NCBI GenBank assembly: GCA_947166155.1
Contig: CAMVDC010000008.1
Span: 1-40,354 of the forward strand
Origin: an uncultured Prevotellaceae bacterium
Lineage (GTDB): Bacteria > Bacteroidota > Bacteroidia > Bacteroidales > Bacteroidaceae
Direction: 5' to 3'
Length of the DNA stretch: 40,354 nt
A program made the position numbers and the translations under genes. Positions 24,010-31,485 of this stretch are shown in pieces; position 1 is the first letter of the stretch, and each line of letters starts with the position of its first letter. Under the pieces are notes generated by a model. The model was not told the origin of the DNA, did not search any database, and saw only the letters and a list, made by a program, of their open reading frames with translations.

Positions 24010-24987
24010 CTAAAACGATATTTCGGGAATGCTGATAATTTCATCTATTCTGTTGAGTTCTTCGGTTGTAAATGTGGGGTTATCCAATGCTGAGAGGTTA
24101 CTCTCCAACTGGTTCACACTCGATGTGCCGATAATGACCGACGTGACACGCCCCTCGGCCAGCACCCATGCAAGGGCCATCTGCGCCAGCGACTGTCCTC
24201 GGTTGGCTGCTATCACACCCAGTTGGCGCACTGCCTCTAAGCGTTTAGGGGTGATATGAGCGGGGGTGAGGAAAGGACTATGTTTGGCCACACGACTGTC
24301 GGCGGGGATGCCATCGAGATACTTGCCAGTGAGCAGACCCTGAGCCAAGGGTGAAAAACAAATGATGCCGCTCCCGGCAGCCACGGCAAGGTCGAAGTTG
24401 CACTGACGTGCCTTGAGGTCGAACATCGAATATCGGTACTGACTCAGCAGGCAAGGCACATGCTCGCGTTGCAGGTAGGCATAGGCCTCACGCTGCTTAT
24501 CGGCAGGATATTTCGATATGCCCACATAGAGGGCCTTGCCTTGACGCACCAAGTCAACAAGTGCCTGCATGGTCTCCTCGATTGGGGTTGCAGGATCGTA
24601 ACGATGTGAATAGAACACATCAAAGTATTCGAGCCCCGTGCGCCGCAAGCTTTGGTCGCACGATGCCATGATATTCTTCCTCGACGACCCCGTGCCATAA
24701 ACTCCGTTCCACATGTCGTGTCCTGCTTTCGAGGATATAAGCATCTCGTCGCGATGAGCGTGGAGGTCGTCCTTCATGATTCGGCCGAATGTCAGCTCTG
24801 CGCTTCCAGGTGGCGGCCCGTAGTTGTTAGCGAGGTCGAAATGACAGATGCCGCGGTCGAAGGCCGTAAGCACCATATCGCGCGCCACTCCATAGTCGTC
24901 GTTGGCCCCGAAGTTGTGCCACAACCCCAGCGACATCACAGGCAACTGAATGCCGCTATGCCCCGATTGTCTGTACTGCATTGTCAT
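24010..24987 (-). CDS. Aldo-keto reductase, L-glyceraldehyde 3-phosphate reductase type
   Basis: A 325-residue TIM-barrel NADPH-dependent reductase. It has the catalytic tetrad D51 (HFDLANNYG), Y56, K87 (LISSKAGH) and H128 (FYSHRYD). The fingerprints ISSKAGHDMWNGVYGTGSSRK and LLSQYRYSMFDLKAR resemble the YghZ/Gpr subfamily, which can reduce L-glyceraldehyde 3-phosphate and methylglyoxal. The C-terminal cofactor-binding segment SVIIGTSSVNQLESNL is present. The gene is followed closely by a lipoprotein; no promoter could be assigned. Substrate is inferred from the subfamily only. Confidence 0.9.
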   Translation of the reverse strand: MTMQYRQSGHSGIQLPVMSLGLWHNFGANDDYGVARDMVLTAFDRGICHFDLANNYGPPPGSAELTFGRIMKDDLHAHRDEMLISSKAGHDMWNGVYGTGSSRKNIMASCDQSLRRTGLEYFDVFYSHRYDPATPIEETMQALVDLVRQGKALYVGISKYPADKQREAYAYLQREHVPCLLSQYRYSMFDLKARQCNFDLAVAAGSGIICFSPLAQGLLTGKYLDGIPADSRVAKHSPFLTPAHITPKRLEAVRQLGVIAANRGQSLAQMALAWVLAEGRVTSVIIGTSSVNQLESNLSALDNPTFTTEELNRIDEIISIPEISF

Positions 24988-25091
24988 AATTTATAGAGTG
25001 TTTTCGTTAAGCCAGATGAGTTGGGTGCCATGCCATGGCGAGAAAACGTCTGAATTTATTCTAAGTAATAAAGTGAAAAACATCCGTATGC

Positions 25092-25511
25092 CTATTGGCG
25101 TCGCTCACCCACGATGAGAAACACCTCGGGCTTCAGCTGGTCGGGCAGTTCCACAGCCCTGAGTTGCAAACTGCGCACCCACGCGGCAACCTCCACTTCG
25201 CGCATCGTGTAGAGAATGTTGCGGAATTCATCGGCCTGCTCCTCGGTATATGCATCGGCAGGAGTACCACGGAAGCGGTCGAGCTCTTCGTCGTCGAAAT
25301 ACTCTATCTCCTTACTTACTGCTGCCAACAAGCTGTCGCGCTCACACACCTCGTGCTGGCCGCAACACTCCATGTCCTCCACCTGTTTCAGTGTGGGCAG
25401 TTCGCTTATCTCGCCCCGCTCAAGCTGGCGATGAAGCCTGCGATTGCGCAGCCACCCAAGCAGGGCAGCTACCACGGCAAGCAATATGAGTGAAAAAACG
25501 AGGTATATCAT
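25092..25511 (-). CDS. Membrane-anchored protein with CCxxHxxC motif
   Basis: The start at ATG 25511 overlaps the aroA stop by four bases (ATGA); a longer in-frame version would overlap aroA. The 139-residue product starts with a transmembrane anchor (MIYLVFSLILLAVVAALLGWL) and a basic patch (RNRRLHR), so the body faces the cytoplasm. It then has ECCGQHEVCERDSL, a Cys-rich motif that could bind a metal or heme, followed by a charged helical region with EYFDDEELDRFRGTPADAYT. The family is unknown to me. Coupling to aroA suggests shared control but not a shared pathway. Confidence 0.8.
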   Translation of the reverse strand: MIYLVFSLILLAVVAALLGWLRNRRLHRQLERGEISELPTLKQVEDMECCGQHEVCERDSLLAAVSKEIEYFDDEELDRFRGTPADAYTEEQADEFRNILYTMREVEVAAWVRSLQLRAVELPDQLKPEVFLIVGERRQ

Positions 25512-26794
25512 AATAATCCTGCTGCGCTGAGGTCGCGCCAATATGTGGGATAAGACTTGGTTACCACGTCGGGGTCGGCAATGCTGAGGTGCTTCAGTTT
25601 TATGGCACACGGAGCGAAAGCCATGGCCATGCGGTGGTCGTGGTATGTTTGGATTACCGGGTTAGCCTGTGGGGTGCAACGACCGCCGTCCCACCCTATG
25701 GTCGACTCGCTGGTTTGAACCACATACCCCAGTTTCATGAGCTCGGTAGCGAGTGCTGCAATGCGGTCGGTCTCCTTTATGCGCAGTGTCTGCAATCCTG
25801 TAAACACAAACGGCACATCGAGCATACAGCAAGTGACTACAATGGTCTGAGCCAGGTCGGGACAACGTGTGAAATCGTAGTTAAATGGTCCTGATTGGCT
25901 CCGCATACTCACATAGCTCTTGATTCTTTCGAATATGTCATCACACACCTTGTCGCCCTGCATGCTGTCGTAGTTCAACTGCTTGCGAAACTCGATGGTG
26001 CCAGAGTGGCTCAGCGCTTCAATCTCATACCAATACGAGGCGGCCGTCCAGTCGGCTTCAATTGCGATGTCGGCTGGAGTGGTGATTGGCGATTCATCGA
26101 TGCGTATCACCCGCTCGTCGACCCAGCAGGCCTTAGCCCCGAACTGTTGCATCAGCGAAATCGTGAGGTCTATGTATGGCCGCGACACGATATCGCCCTC
26201 GAGTGTGAGTGTCAGTCCGCCCTTCAGTGTGGGAGCAATCATGAGCAGCGCCGATATGAACTGCGAACTCACGTTGCCTTTCAGCACGAGCTGTCCGCCG
26301 TGCATGTCGGGATTTCCCACTATGTGTAATGGCGGGAATCCCTCCTCGCCTCCATACTCTATGTCTGCCCCCAGGCTTCGCAATGCTTCGACCAGAATGC
26401 CTATCGGTCGCTGACGGATACGCTCGGTGCCGGTGATGATGTATCGTCCGCTTGTCACTGCCAGATAAGCCGTTCCAAATCGCATTGCTGTCCCTGCCGC
26501 CCCTATGTCGACGATGGAGGGGCTGTCCTGATTGTAAGTATCGTGAAGGCTGTCCTGATTGTATGTATCGTGAAGGCTATCCGGCTTCCGATGGTTGAAT
26601 ACTGTCTGAATGAGTCGGGCCAAGGCACTTATGTCGTCACACAATTCGTTCAGTGGCCGACGGAGCACTGCTTGCGGTTCCACGGCGCCAAGTGCCGCCA
26701 TGATGAGTATGCGGTTGGCTACACTCTTCGATGGCGGCAGTTGTATGGTGCAATTATTCAGAGCTTCTGGAGCAACTATCTCGACGTACGACAT
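25508..26794 (-). CDS. aroA: 3-phosphoshikimate 1-carboxyvinyltransferase (EPSP synthase)
   Basis: AroA joins PEP to shikimate 3-phosphate in aromatic amino acid synthesis. The 428-residue product has the N-terminal PPSKSVANRILIMAAL (with K23), GAAGTAMRFGTAYLA, the lobe motif GNVSSQFISALLMIAP, DWTAASYWYE and the C-terminal YHDHRMAMAFAP. Between residues 72 and 89 a nine-residue unit DSLHDTYNQ is repeated twice, encoded by a 27-base tandem repeat; this extra loop precedes the IVDIGAAG motif. The C-terminus is intact. It starts 25 bases after the purA stop and is followed by a coupled small membrane gene. Confidence 0.96.
   Translation of the reverse strand: MSYVEIVAPEALNNCTIQLPPSKSVANRILIMAALGAVEPQAVLRRPLNELCDDISALARLIQTVFNHRKPDSLHDTYNQDSLHDTYNQDSPSIVDIGAAGTAMRFGTAYLAVTSGRYIITGTERIRQRPIGILVEALRSLGADIEYGGEEGFPPLHIVGNPDMHGGQLVLKGNVSSQFISALLMIAPTLKGGLTLTLEGDIVSRPYIDLTISLMQQFGAKACWVDERVIRIDESPITTPADIAIEADWTAASYWYEIEALSHSGTIEFRKQLNYDSMQGDKVCDDIFERIKSYVSMRSQSGPFNYDFTRCPDLAQTIVVTCCMLDVPFVFTGLQTLRIKETDRIAALATELMKLGYVVQTSESTIGWDGGRCTPQANPVIQTYHDHRMAMAFAPCAIKLKHLSIADPDVVTKSYPTYWRDLSAAGLL
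26521..26588 (-). repeat. In-frame 27-bp tandem repeat inside aroA
   Basis: Two units (26521-26547 and 26548-26574) differ by one base, and a partial diverged third continues to about 26588. On the coding strand they encode DSLHDTYNQ twice. The unit is a multiple of three, so the reading frame is kept. Confidence 0.92.
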
Positions 26795-26819
26795 GATTCG
26801 TTGTGATGACTGATATTGG

Positions 26820-28091
26820 TTATTCTGTAGTGCGTTCGATGGTCTGTTCGCGGTCGGGACCGACTGACACGATAGCGATTGGTGTCTCGAGTTCGCGCTC
26901 GAGGAATGCTATGTAGTCCTTGAATGCTTGCGGGAACTCGCTCTCCGACGTGATGGTCGTGAGGTTTTGCTTCCATCCTGGCATCTCTACATACACTGGC
27001 TCGATGCCTTCATTAATATCGTATGGGAAGTAGTCGATTTCCTGTCCGTCCTTGTTGTAAGCCACACATGCCTTCACGGTGTCAAACGTGTCGAGCACAT
27101 CGCTCTTCATCATGATGAGTTTCGTCACACCGTTTACCATGATGGCATATTTCAGTGCTACGAGGTCAATCCATCCGCAACGGCGCTCGCGTCCGGTCAC
27201 GGCTCCGTATTCATGACCTATCTGGCGAATCAGTGCTCCTGTCTCGTCGAACAGCTCGGTTGGGAATGGACCTGCCCCTACACGTGTGCAATAGGCCTTG
27301 ATGATGCCATACACCTCGCCAATCTTGTTGGGTCCAAGACCCAGTCCAGTGCATGCTCCGGCACAGATGGTATTGCTCGAAGTGACGAACGGATATGAAC
27401 CGAAATCGACATCGAGCATAGTGCCTTGAGCTCCCTCACACAGTATTGACTTACCTTCCTTCAGCAGTCGGTTCACCTCATGCTCGCTATCCACCAGTTC
27501 GAATTGCTTCATGTATTCCACACCTTCCATCCAGTGGCGTTCCACTTCGGTTATATCATAGTCGGTGTAGTTCAGTGCCCGCAACATCTCTTCGTGGCGT
27601 GCCTTGTGAGCAGCATATTTAGCTTCAAAGTTGTCGAGAATGTCGCCCACACGCAGTCCGTTGCGGCTCACCTTGTCGGTGTATGTAGGGCCTATTCCCT
27701 TACCGGTAGTTCCCACTTTGTTCTTGCCTTTCGCTGCTTCGTAGGCTGCATCGAGCAGTCGGTGTGTAGGCATGATGAGGTGTGCCTTCTTCGATATGTG
27801 GAGGCGTCCGTGCAGGTTGTGTCCCGATTTTTCGAGTTCACGCGCCTCGTCCATGAACAGGTCGGGAGCCAGCACCACTCCGTTGCCTATGATGTTCACC
27901 TTGTCGCCTTGGAAAATACCCGATGGGATGGATCGCAACACATATTTGTTGCCTTCAAACTCGAGTGTGTGTCCGGCATTCGGACCGCCTTGGAAGCGTG
28001 CCACCACGTCGTAGCGCGGTGTAAGCACATCCACCACTTTGCCTTTTCCTTCGTCTCCCCATTGGAGACCTAAGAGTACGTCTACTTTCAT
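26820..28091 (-). CDS. purA: Adenylosuccinate synthetase
   Basis: PurA makes adenylosuccinate from IMP, GTP and aspartate, the first step from IMP to AMP. The 423-residue product starts with MKVDVLLGLQWGDEGKGK, which holds the GDEGKGK GTP-binding loop (12-18, catalytic D13), and continues with GGPNAGHTLEF (catalytic His near 41). Further motifs are TGKGIGPTYTDKVSRNGLR and GAQGTMLDVDFGSYPFVTSSN. It begins four bases after fur stops, so fur and purA are almost certainly co-transcribed. Length and motifs are normal. Confidence 0.97.
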   Translation of the reverse strand: MKVDVLLGLQWGDEGKGKVVDVLTPRYDVVARFQGGPNAGHTLEFEGNKYVLRSIPSGIFQGDKVNIIGNGVVLAPDLFMDEARELEKSGHNLHGRLHISKKAHLIMPTHRLLDAAYEAAKGKNKVGTTGKGIGPTYTDKVSRNGLRVGDILDNFEAKYAAHKARHEEMLRALNYTDYDITEVERHWMEGVEYMKQFELVDSEHEVNRLLKEGKSILCEGAQGTMLDVDFGSYPFVTSSNTICAGACTGLGLGPNKIGEVYGIIKAYCTRVGAGPFPTELFDETGALIRQIGHEYGAVTGRERRCGWIDLVALKYAIMVNGVTKLIMMKSDVLDTFDTVKACVAYNKDGQEIDYFPYDINEGIEPVYVEMPGWKQNLTTITSESEFPQAFKDYIAFLERELETPIAIVSVGPDREQTIERTTE

Positions 28092-28095
28092 CTCT

Positions 28096-28617
28096 TTATT
28101 TTTGTGATTTGCGTTTATTGTCTGTCTGGTTTTTTACTTCCATTTGCTTTTGCTTCTTCCTCCGTTCCCTCTTGATTTTGTTCTGGCACCTGCTACACAA
28201 TCCGTAGATAGTGACAGAGCAGTTGCTCATCTTGAACTTGCGATAGCGCTTCTCGCTGAGGTATTGTTCTATGCTTGCATCGCGAAACTCGAATATCTGT
28301 CCACACATCTTGCACACCAAGTGGTGGCGTGTCTGAGTCTCGAAGCATGTCTCATACTCCACGGCGCCGCTGCCTATAGGGCGTTTCAACACTATGCCTA
28401 TCCGGAAGAAGAGTTCCAGGTTGTTGAATATCGTCTCGCGTGCCACCGGGTAAACCTCATCGAGGTATTCTTTCATCTGGTCGATGGTGTATGGCGTATC
28501 GAATGCAAATACGGCCTCCAGTATCGACAATCGCACAGGAGTCATTCGCATACCGTTCGAGCGGATATAGTCCTCGAGATATTCTTTTGCCTGTTTCAGT
28601 TTTTGGTATTCTTTCAT
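28096..28617 (-). CDS. Fur-family transcriptional regulator
   Basis: The start ATG 28617 overlaps the stop of the upstream AlkD-like gene by four bases (ATGA); a longer frame to 28755 is shadow sequence. The 173-residue product has a winged helix (NGMRMTPVRLSILEAVF, then YPVARETIFNNLELF) and two structural CxxC pairs (C102-C105 and C141-C144) for zinc, with H98 and H99 as likely regulatory ligands. The C-terminus is an unusual basic tail rich in Lys, Arg and Gln. It could sense iron, zinc or peroxide; the exact type cannot be told from sequence. Its position before purA is possibly conserved. Confidence 0.9.
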   Translation of the reverse strand: MKEYQKLKQAKEYLEDYIRSNGMRMTPVRLSILEAVFAFDTPYTIDQMKEYLDEVYPVARETIFNNLELFFRIGIVLKRPIGSGAVEYETCFETQTRHHLVCKMCGQIFEFRDASIEQYLSEKRYRKFKMSNCSVTIYGLCSRCQNKIKRERRKKQKQMEVKNQTDNKRKSQK

Positions 28618-29174
28618 GACACGTTGTTTGCCACTCTTCTTATAGCCATATTGCTGCTCGCCGACAGCGTTTGCGCCTGGTCGCTCAGTTCTTCCTGCTC
28701 GCGAGGTGTGAGCATGCCCCGTCGCTTGAGGTGGTAAGCCGTACAGAGTCCGCACAACTGGTGTATGTCATCATCGGCAGCCACCCATTCCAGTGCTTTT
28801 CGTGCCGCATCGGGCATGTGCTGGAATGTGTTGATGCTTGCCGTCTGAGCCAGTTCGGCGGTGTTGATGCCAGCCACCCATTCGTCGGCCATATCGGCCT
28901 GCATCCGAGTTGCGTCGACTATCATAGTGGCCAATATGCGGCACTCCCTCACCTGCTCTTTCCACAGGGCTTGAGCCAACTCGTCGTTGGGTCGATACTC
29001 GGCAGCTATGTCTTGCAATCTCGGCAGTTCCACTCCGAAGTTCACTCGGTAGTCGGCCGTATGCCTCATGGCGGCTGATGCCACCCCGTTCATGCAAGCA
29101 TGCAGTTCTTGCTTAATTGTTTGCAAGAGGCAGTGTGTGGTATTCGCTGCTGTATCTGAGCATTTGTTCTGCAT
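28614..29174 (-). CDS. AlkD-like HEAT-repeat protein (DNA alkylation repair family)
   Basis: The predicted product of about 160-186 residues shows AlkD-like helical repeats: CMNGVASAAMRHTADYRVNFGV, ALWKEQVRECRILATMIVD, ADEWVAGINTAELAQ and AARKALEWVAADDDI. AlkD-family proteins excise alkylated bases or bind DNA. Here the product is short, and no key residue could be verified. The start is uncertain: the ATG at 29174 overlaps the upstream gene by 62 bases; an ATG at 29093 would lose residues that homologs appear to have; and a TTG at 29126 is also possible. Its stop overlaps the Fur start, so they are coupled. Confidence 0.7.
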   Translation of the reverse strand: MQNKCSDTAANTTHCLLQTIKQELHACMNGVASAAMRHTADYRVNFGVELPRLQDIAAEYRPNDELAQALWKEQVRECRILATMIVDATRMQADMADEWVAGINTAELAQTASINTFQHMPDAARKALEWVAADDDIHQLCGLCTAYHLKRRGMLTPREQEELSDQAQTLSASSNMAIRRVANNVS

Positions 29175-31149
29175 AACCTTCAGTGTAGTCGATGGTTACA
29201 TCGGTTGGGTTGCCCTCCTTGTCGGTCACGAGGGTATATCGTGGGTTGATGAATCCCTTGTAGGGTGCAAGGTCGAGTGCTTTGTAGCGTTTCAGTATTT
29301 CCTGATGCAGTTCGGGGTCCACCTTCACTCCGTAGGTCTCGACCAATGCCTGAGCAGCCTTGTAGTCGCCTGTGCTCTTGATGCGTTGTATCTCGGCCAA
29401 GAGTTGTCCGAAGAGGTTGCGCAGGGCTTCATAGTCGTTTATCTTCACGTAGGTCTTTCCCTCGCGCTTCACCATCTCGACCACCTTGTCGGCCTTTCCC
29501 TGCTCGTAGCACCAGTGTGCAATGAGCGAGCGGTTGCGCATGTGCGCCTCTTCGATGTTGTTGCCTGGCTGTATGCGCACCAGTTGGGTCATCAATCCGT
29601 TCATCATGTAGCTGTAGTATTGTGCCTTGTAGGCTTCGAGATTGGGGGTAAGCCCCAGTTCCACGAGTTTGGGGTCGGCCACGTAGTAGAGTCCGAACAG
29701 GTCGGCACGTGCTTCCTCGATGGTCGATCCGTAAGCCTTAAGGCTGTCGCCATCCACTCCCGGCAGCAGTTTGCCCGATCCGTGTCCGAGACATTCGTGC
29801 AGGTCGGTGTGCAGGTCGTCGGTTGTGTCGCCATATTTGTTTATCAGTTCCACTTCCTGTTCCGACAGGCAGAACTCTTGTTTCATGCCGTTTCCTGCTG
29901 CTTTGTTATATGCATCGGTCAGGTTGCCAATAGTCACCGACTTGCTTCCGTGCTCCTTGCGCACCCAGTCGGAGTTTGGCAGGTTGATGCCTATAGCGGT
30001 CGATGGATAAAGGTCGCCACCCAGTATTGCTGCTGTGATTACTTTGGCTGAAATACCTTTCACGTTCTCTTTCTTAAACCTGGCATCTACAGGCGAGTTG
30101 TCTTCAAACCATTGTGCATTCTTGCTCAGGCATTCGGTACGCTTGGTGGCTTCGAGGTCCTTGAAGTTGACTATCGACTCCCACGAGCATTTCAGTCCCA
30201 GTGGGTCGCCGTAGCACTCGATGAATCCGTTTACGAAGTCCACTAGTGGCTCGGTGTTTTCCACCCACAGTATGCTGTATTGGTCGAAGGTCTCGAGGTC
30301 GCCTGTCTCGTAGTATTCGATGAGTTTGTCGATTACCTTCTGCTGTTGCTCGTCCTCAGCGTATGGCCGTGCCAGTTTTATGTGTTCCACAATCTTCTGC
30401 AATGCAGGTGCGTAGAGGCCTGATGTGGTCCATCGCTTTTCAACGATCGAACCGTCGGGCATCTTCACAAGTCGGCTGTTCATGCCATACATCACGAGGT
30501 GTTCCTTGTCGCCTTTCTCCTTCTGTGCCAGATAGAAGTCCTCAGCCTCCTTCTGTGTCACTCCGTCGTAGTAGTTGCTGGCCGACGTCTTGAGCAGGTC
30601 TACACCCTCGGCCAGGTTCACACGCTTGGGCATCACCGTGGGGTCGAATATGACTTGGCATATCTCGTCGGTCGAGTAAGGCGATTCGGCCAGTGCGTCG
30701 GTGGCTTCGATTTGCTGTCGGAGCCATTCTTCACTGAATTCTGGCACAAACTTTTCCGAGCCGTAGTGGTGGTGTATGCCGTTTGAGAACCACACTCGCT
30801 TGAGGTATACCTCCATGGCCTTGAAGTCGTCGGATGTGTGGTCGACACCCTCGTTGGTGTATATATTCTCGAGCATCTGGCGTATGGTCAGGTTGTAGCG
30901 TCCGTTTTGGTCGTACAGGATGTCGCGCCCATACATAGCAGCCTCGCTGAGGTGGTAGATGAGGAGTTTTTGGTTGAGTGTGAGGTTTTCAAATCCTTCC
31001 ACCTTGTATCTCAGCATCTGCAGGTCGGCAAAGCGTTCGTTTGCATACTCAAAATCGGTGGTCTCCTGCGTGTTTCCGCCGGTTTGGCTGGTACATGCAG
31101 CCAGCCCTATTGCTGTTATTGCCATAATGATGTGTTTCGTTGCTTTCAT
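29113..31149 (-). CDS. Dipeptidyl peptidase III (M49) lipoprotein
   Basis: A 678-residue M49 zinc exopeptidase that removes dipeptides from peptide N-termini. It starts with a lipoprotein signal ending in the lipobox LAAC (Cys at 19), so it should be lipid-anchored outside the cytoplasm. The zinc-binding HECLGH (451-456) is the six-residue M49 variant, and the third ligand is in EEARAD (E478-E479 region). Length matches Bacteroides DPP III. A -7 promoter box lies about 42 bases upstream. It heads the run with the AlkD-like gene and fur. Periplasmic or surface peptide scavenging is inferred. Confidence 0.95.
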   Translation of the reverse strand: MKATKHIIMAITAIGLAACTSQTGGNTQETTDFEYANERFADLQMLRYKVEGFENLTLNQKLLIYHLSEAAMYGRDILYDQNGRYNLTIRQMLENIYTNEGVDHTSDDFKAMEVYLKRVWFSNGIHHHYGSEKFVPEFSEEWLRQQIEATDALAESPYSTDEICQVIFDPTVMPKRVNLAEGVDLLKTSASNYYDGVTQKEAEDFYLAQKEKGDKEHLVMYGMNSRLVKMPDGSIVEKRWTTSGLYAPALQKIVEHIKLARPYAEDEQQQKVIDKLIEYYETGDLETFDQYSILWVENTEPLVDFVNGFIECYGDPLGLKCSWESIVNFKDLEATKRTECLSKNAQWFEDNSPVDARFKKENVKGISAKVITAAILGGDLYPSTAIGINLPNSDWVRKEHGSKSVTIGNLTDAYNKAAGNGMKQEFCLSEQEVELINKYGDTTDDLHTDLHECLGHGSGKLLPGVDGDSLKAYGSTIEEARADLFGLYYVADPKLVELGLTPNLEAYKAQYYSYMMNGLMTQLVRIQPGNNIEEAHMRNRSLIAHWCYEQGKADKVVEMVKREGKTYVKINDYEALRNLFGQLLAEIQRIKSTGDYKAAQALVETYGVKVDPELHQEILKRYKALDLAPYKGFINPRYTLVTDKEGNPTDVTIDYTEGYAEQMLRYSSEYHTLPLANN

Positions 31150-31190
31150 ATGATTGCTTTTATTGTCGTTGTTTCTTCATAAAAACGTCA

Positions 31191-31198
31191 CAAAGTTA
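31191..31198 (-). promoter_or_regulatory. Candidate -7 box for the DPP III gene
   Basis: Minus-strand TAACTTTG matches the -7 box, about 42 bases before the start. No TTG is seen 19-21 bases upstream, so the -33 part is weak. Confidence 0.55.
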
Positions 31199-31341
31199 CG
31201 AAAAAATATCCGTAATCGTTCATGCTTCTTCTATGATTGTTGTCTGATGTAGTGAAAAAAGGTGTGTCATGGTGCCATATTTCATCTTGGTGTGATGTTT
31301 TTTCGATGCTATTCTGTGTGTATGTAAGTGTATAAAAAAAG

Positions 31342-31369
31342 GATACCCCCGTGTTTGGGCGGGGGTATC
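31342..31369 (-). terminator. Intrinsic terminator of the fasciclin lipoprotein gene
   Basis: Arms GATACCCCCG (31342-31351) and CGGGGGTATC (31360-31369) form a perfect 10-bp, GC-rich stem with an eight-base loop. On the minus strand it is followed by CCTTTTTTTA. It lies about 117-145 bases after the stop at 31486, beyond a tandem repeat. The region from 31150 to 31485 holds only this, the repeat and the DPP III promoter. Confidence 0.8.
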
Positions 31370-31398
31370 TTTGTCGTTTCGATTGTTACACACGTGGA

Positions 31399-31470
31399 GT
31401 TTTTGTTGTTGCAATTGTAGTACGTGTGTCGTTTTGTTGTTGCAACTGTAGTACGTGTGTCGTTTTGTTT
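31399..31470 (-). repeat. 31-bp tandem repeat after the fasciclin lipoprotein gene
   Basis: Copy one is 31399-31430 (32 bases, one extra T), copy two is 31431-31461, and a partial third follows. Shared words are GTTTTGTTGTTGCAACTGTA and GTACGTGTGTC. On the coding strand it lies 15 bases after the gene stop and before the terminator. Confidence 0.88.
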
Positions 31471-31485
31471 GCCTTGCATGGTGGT

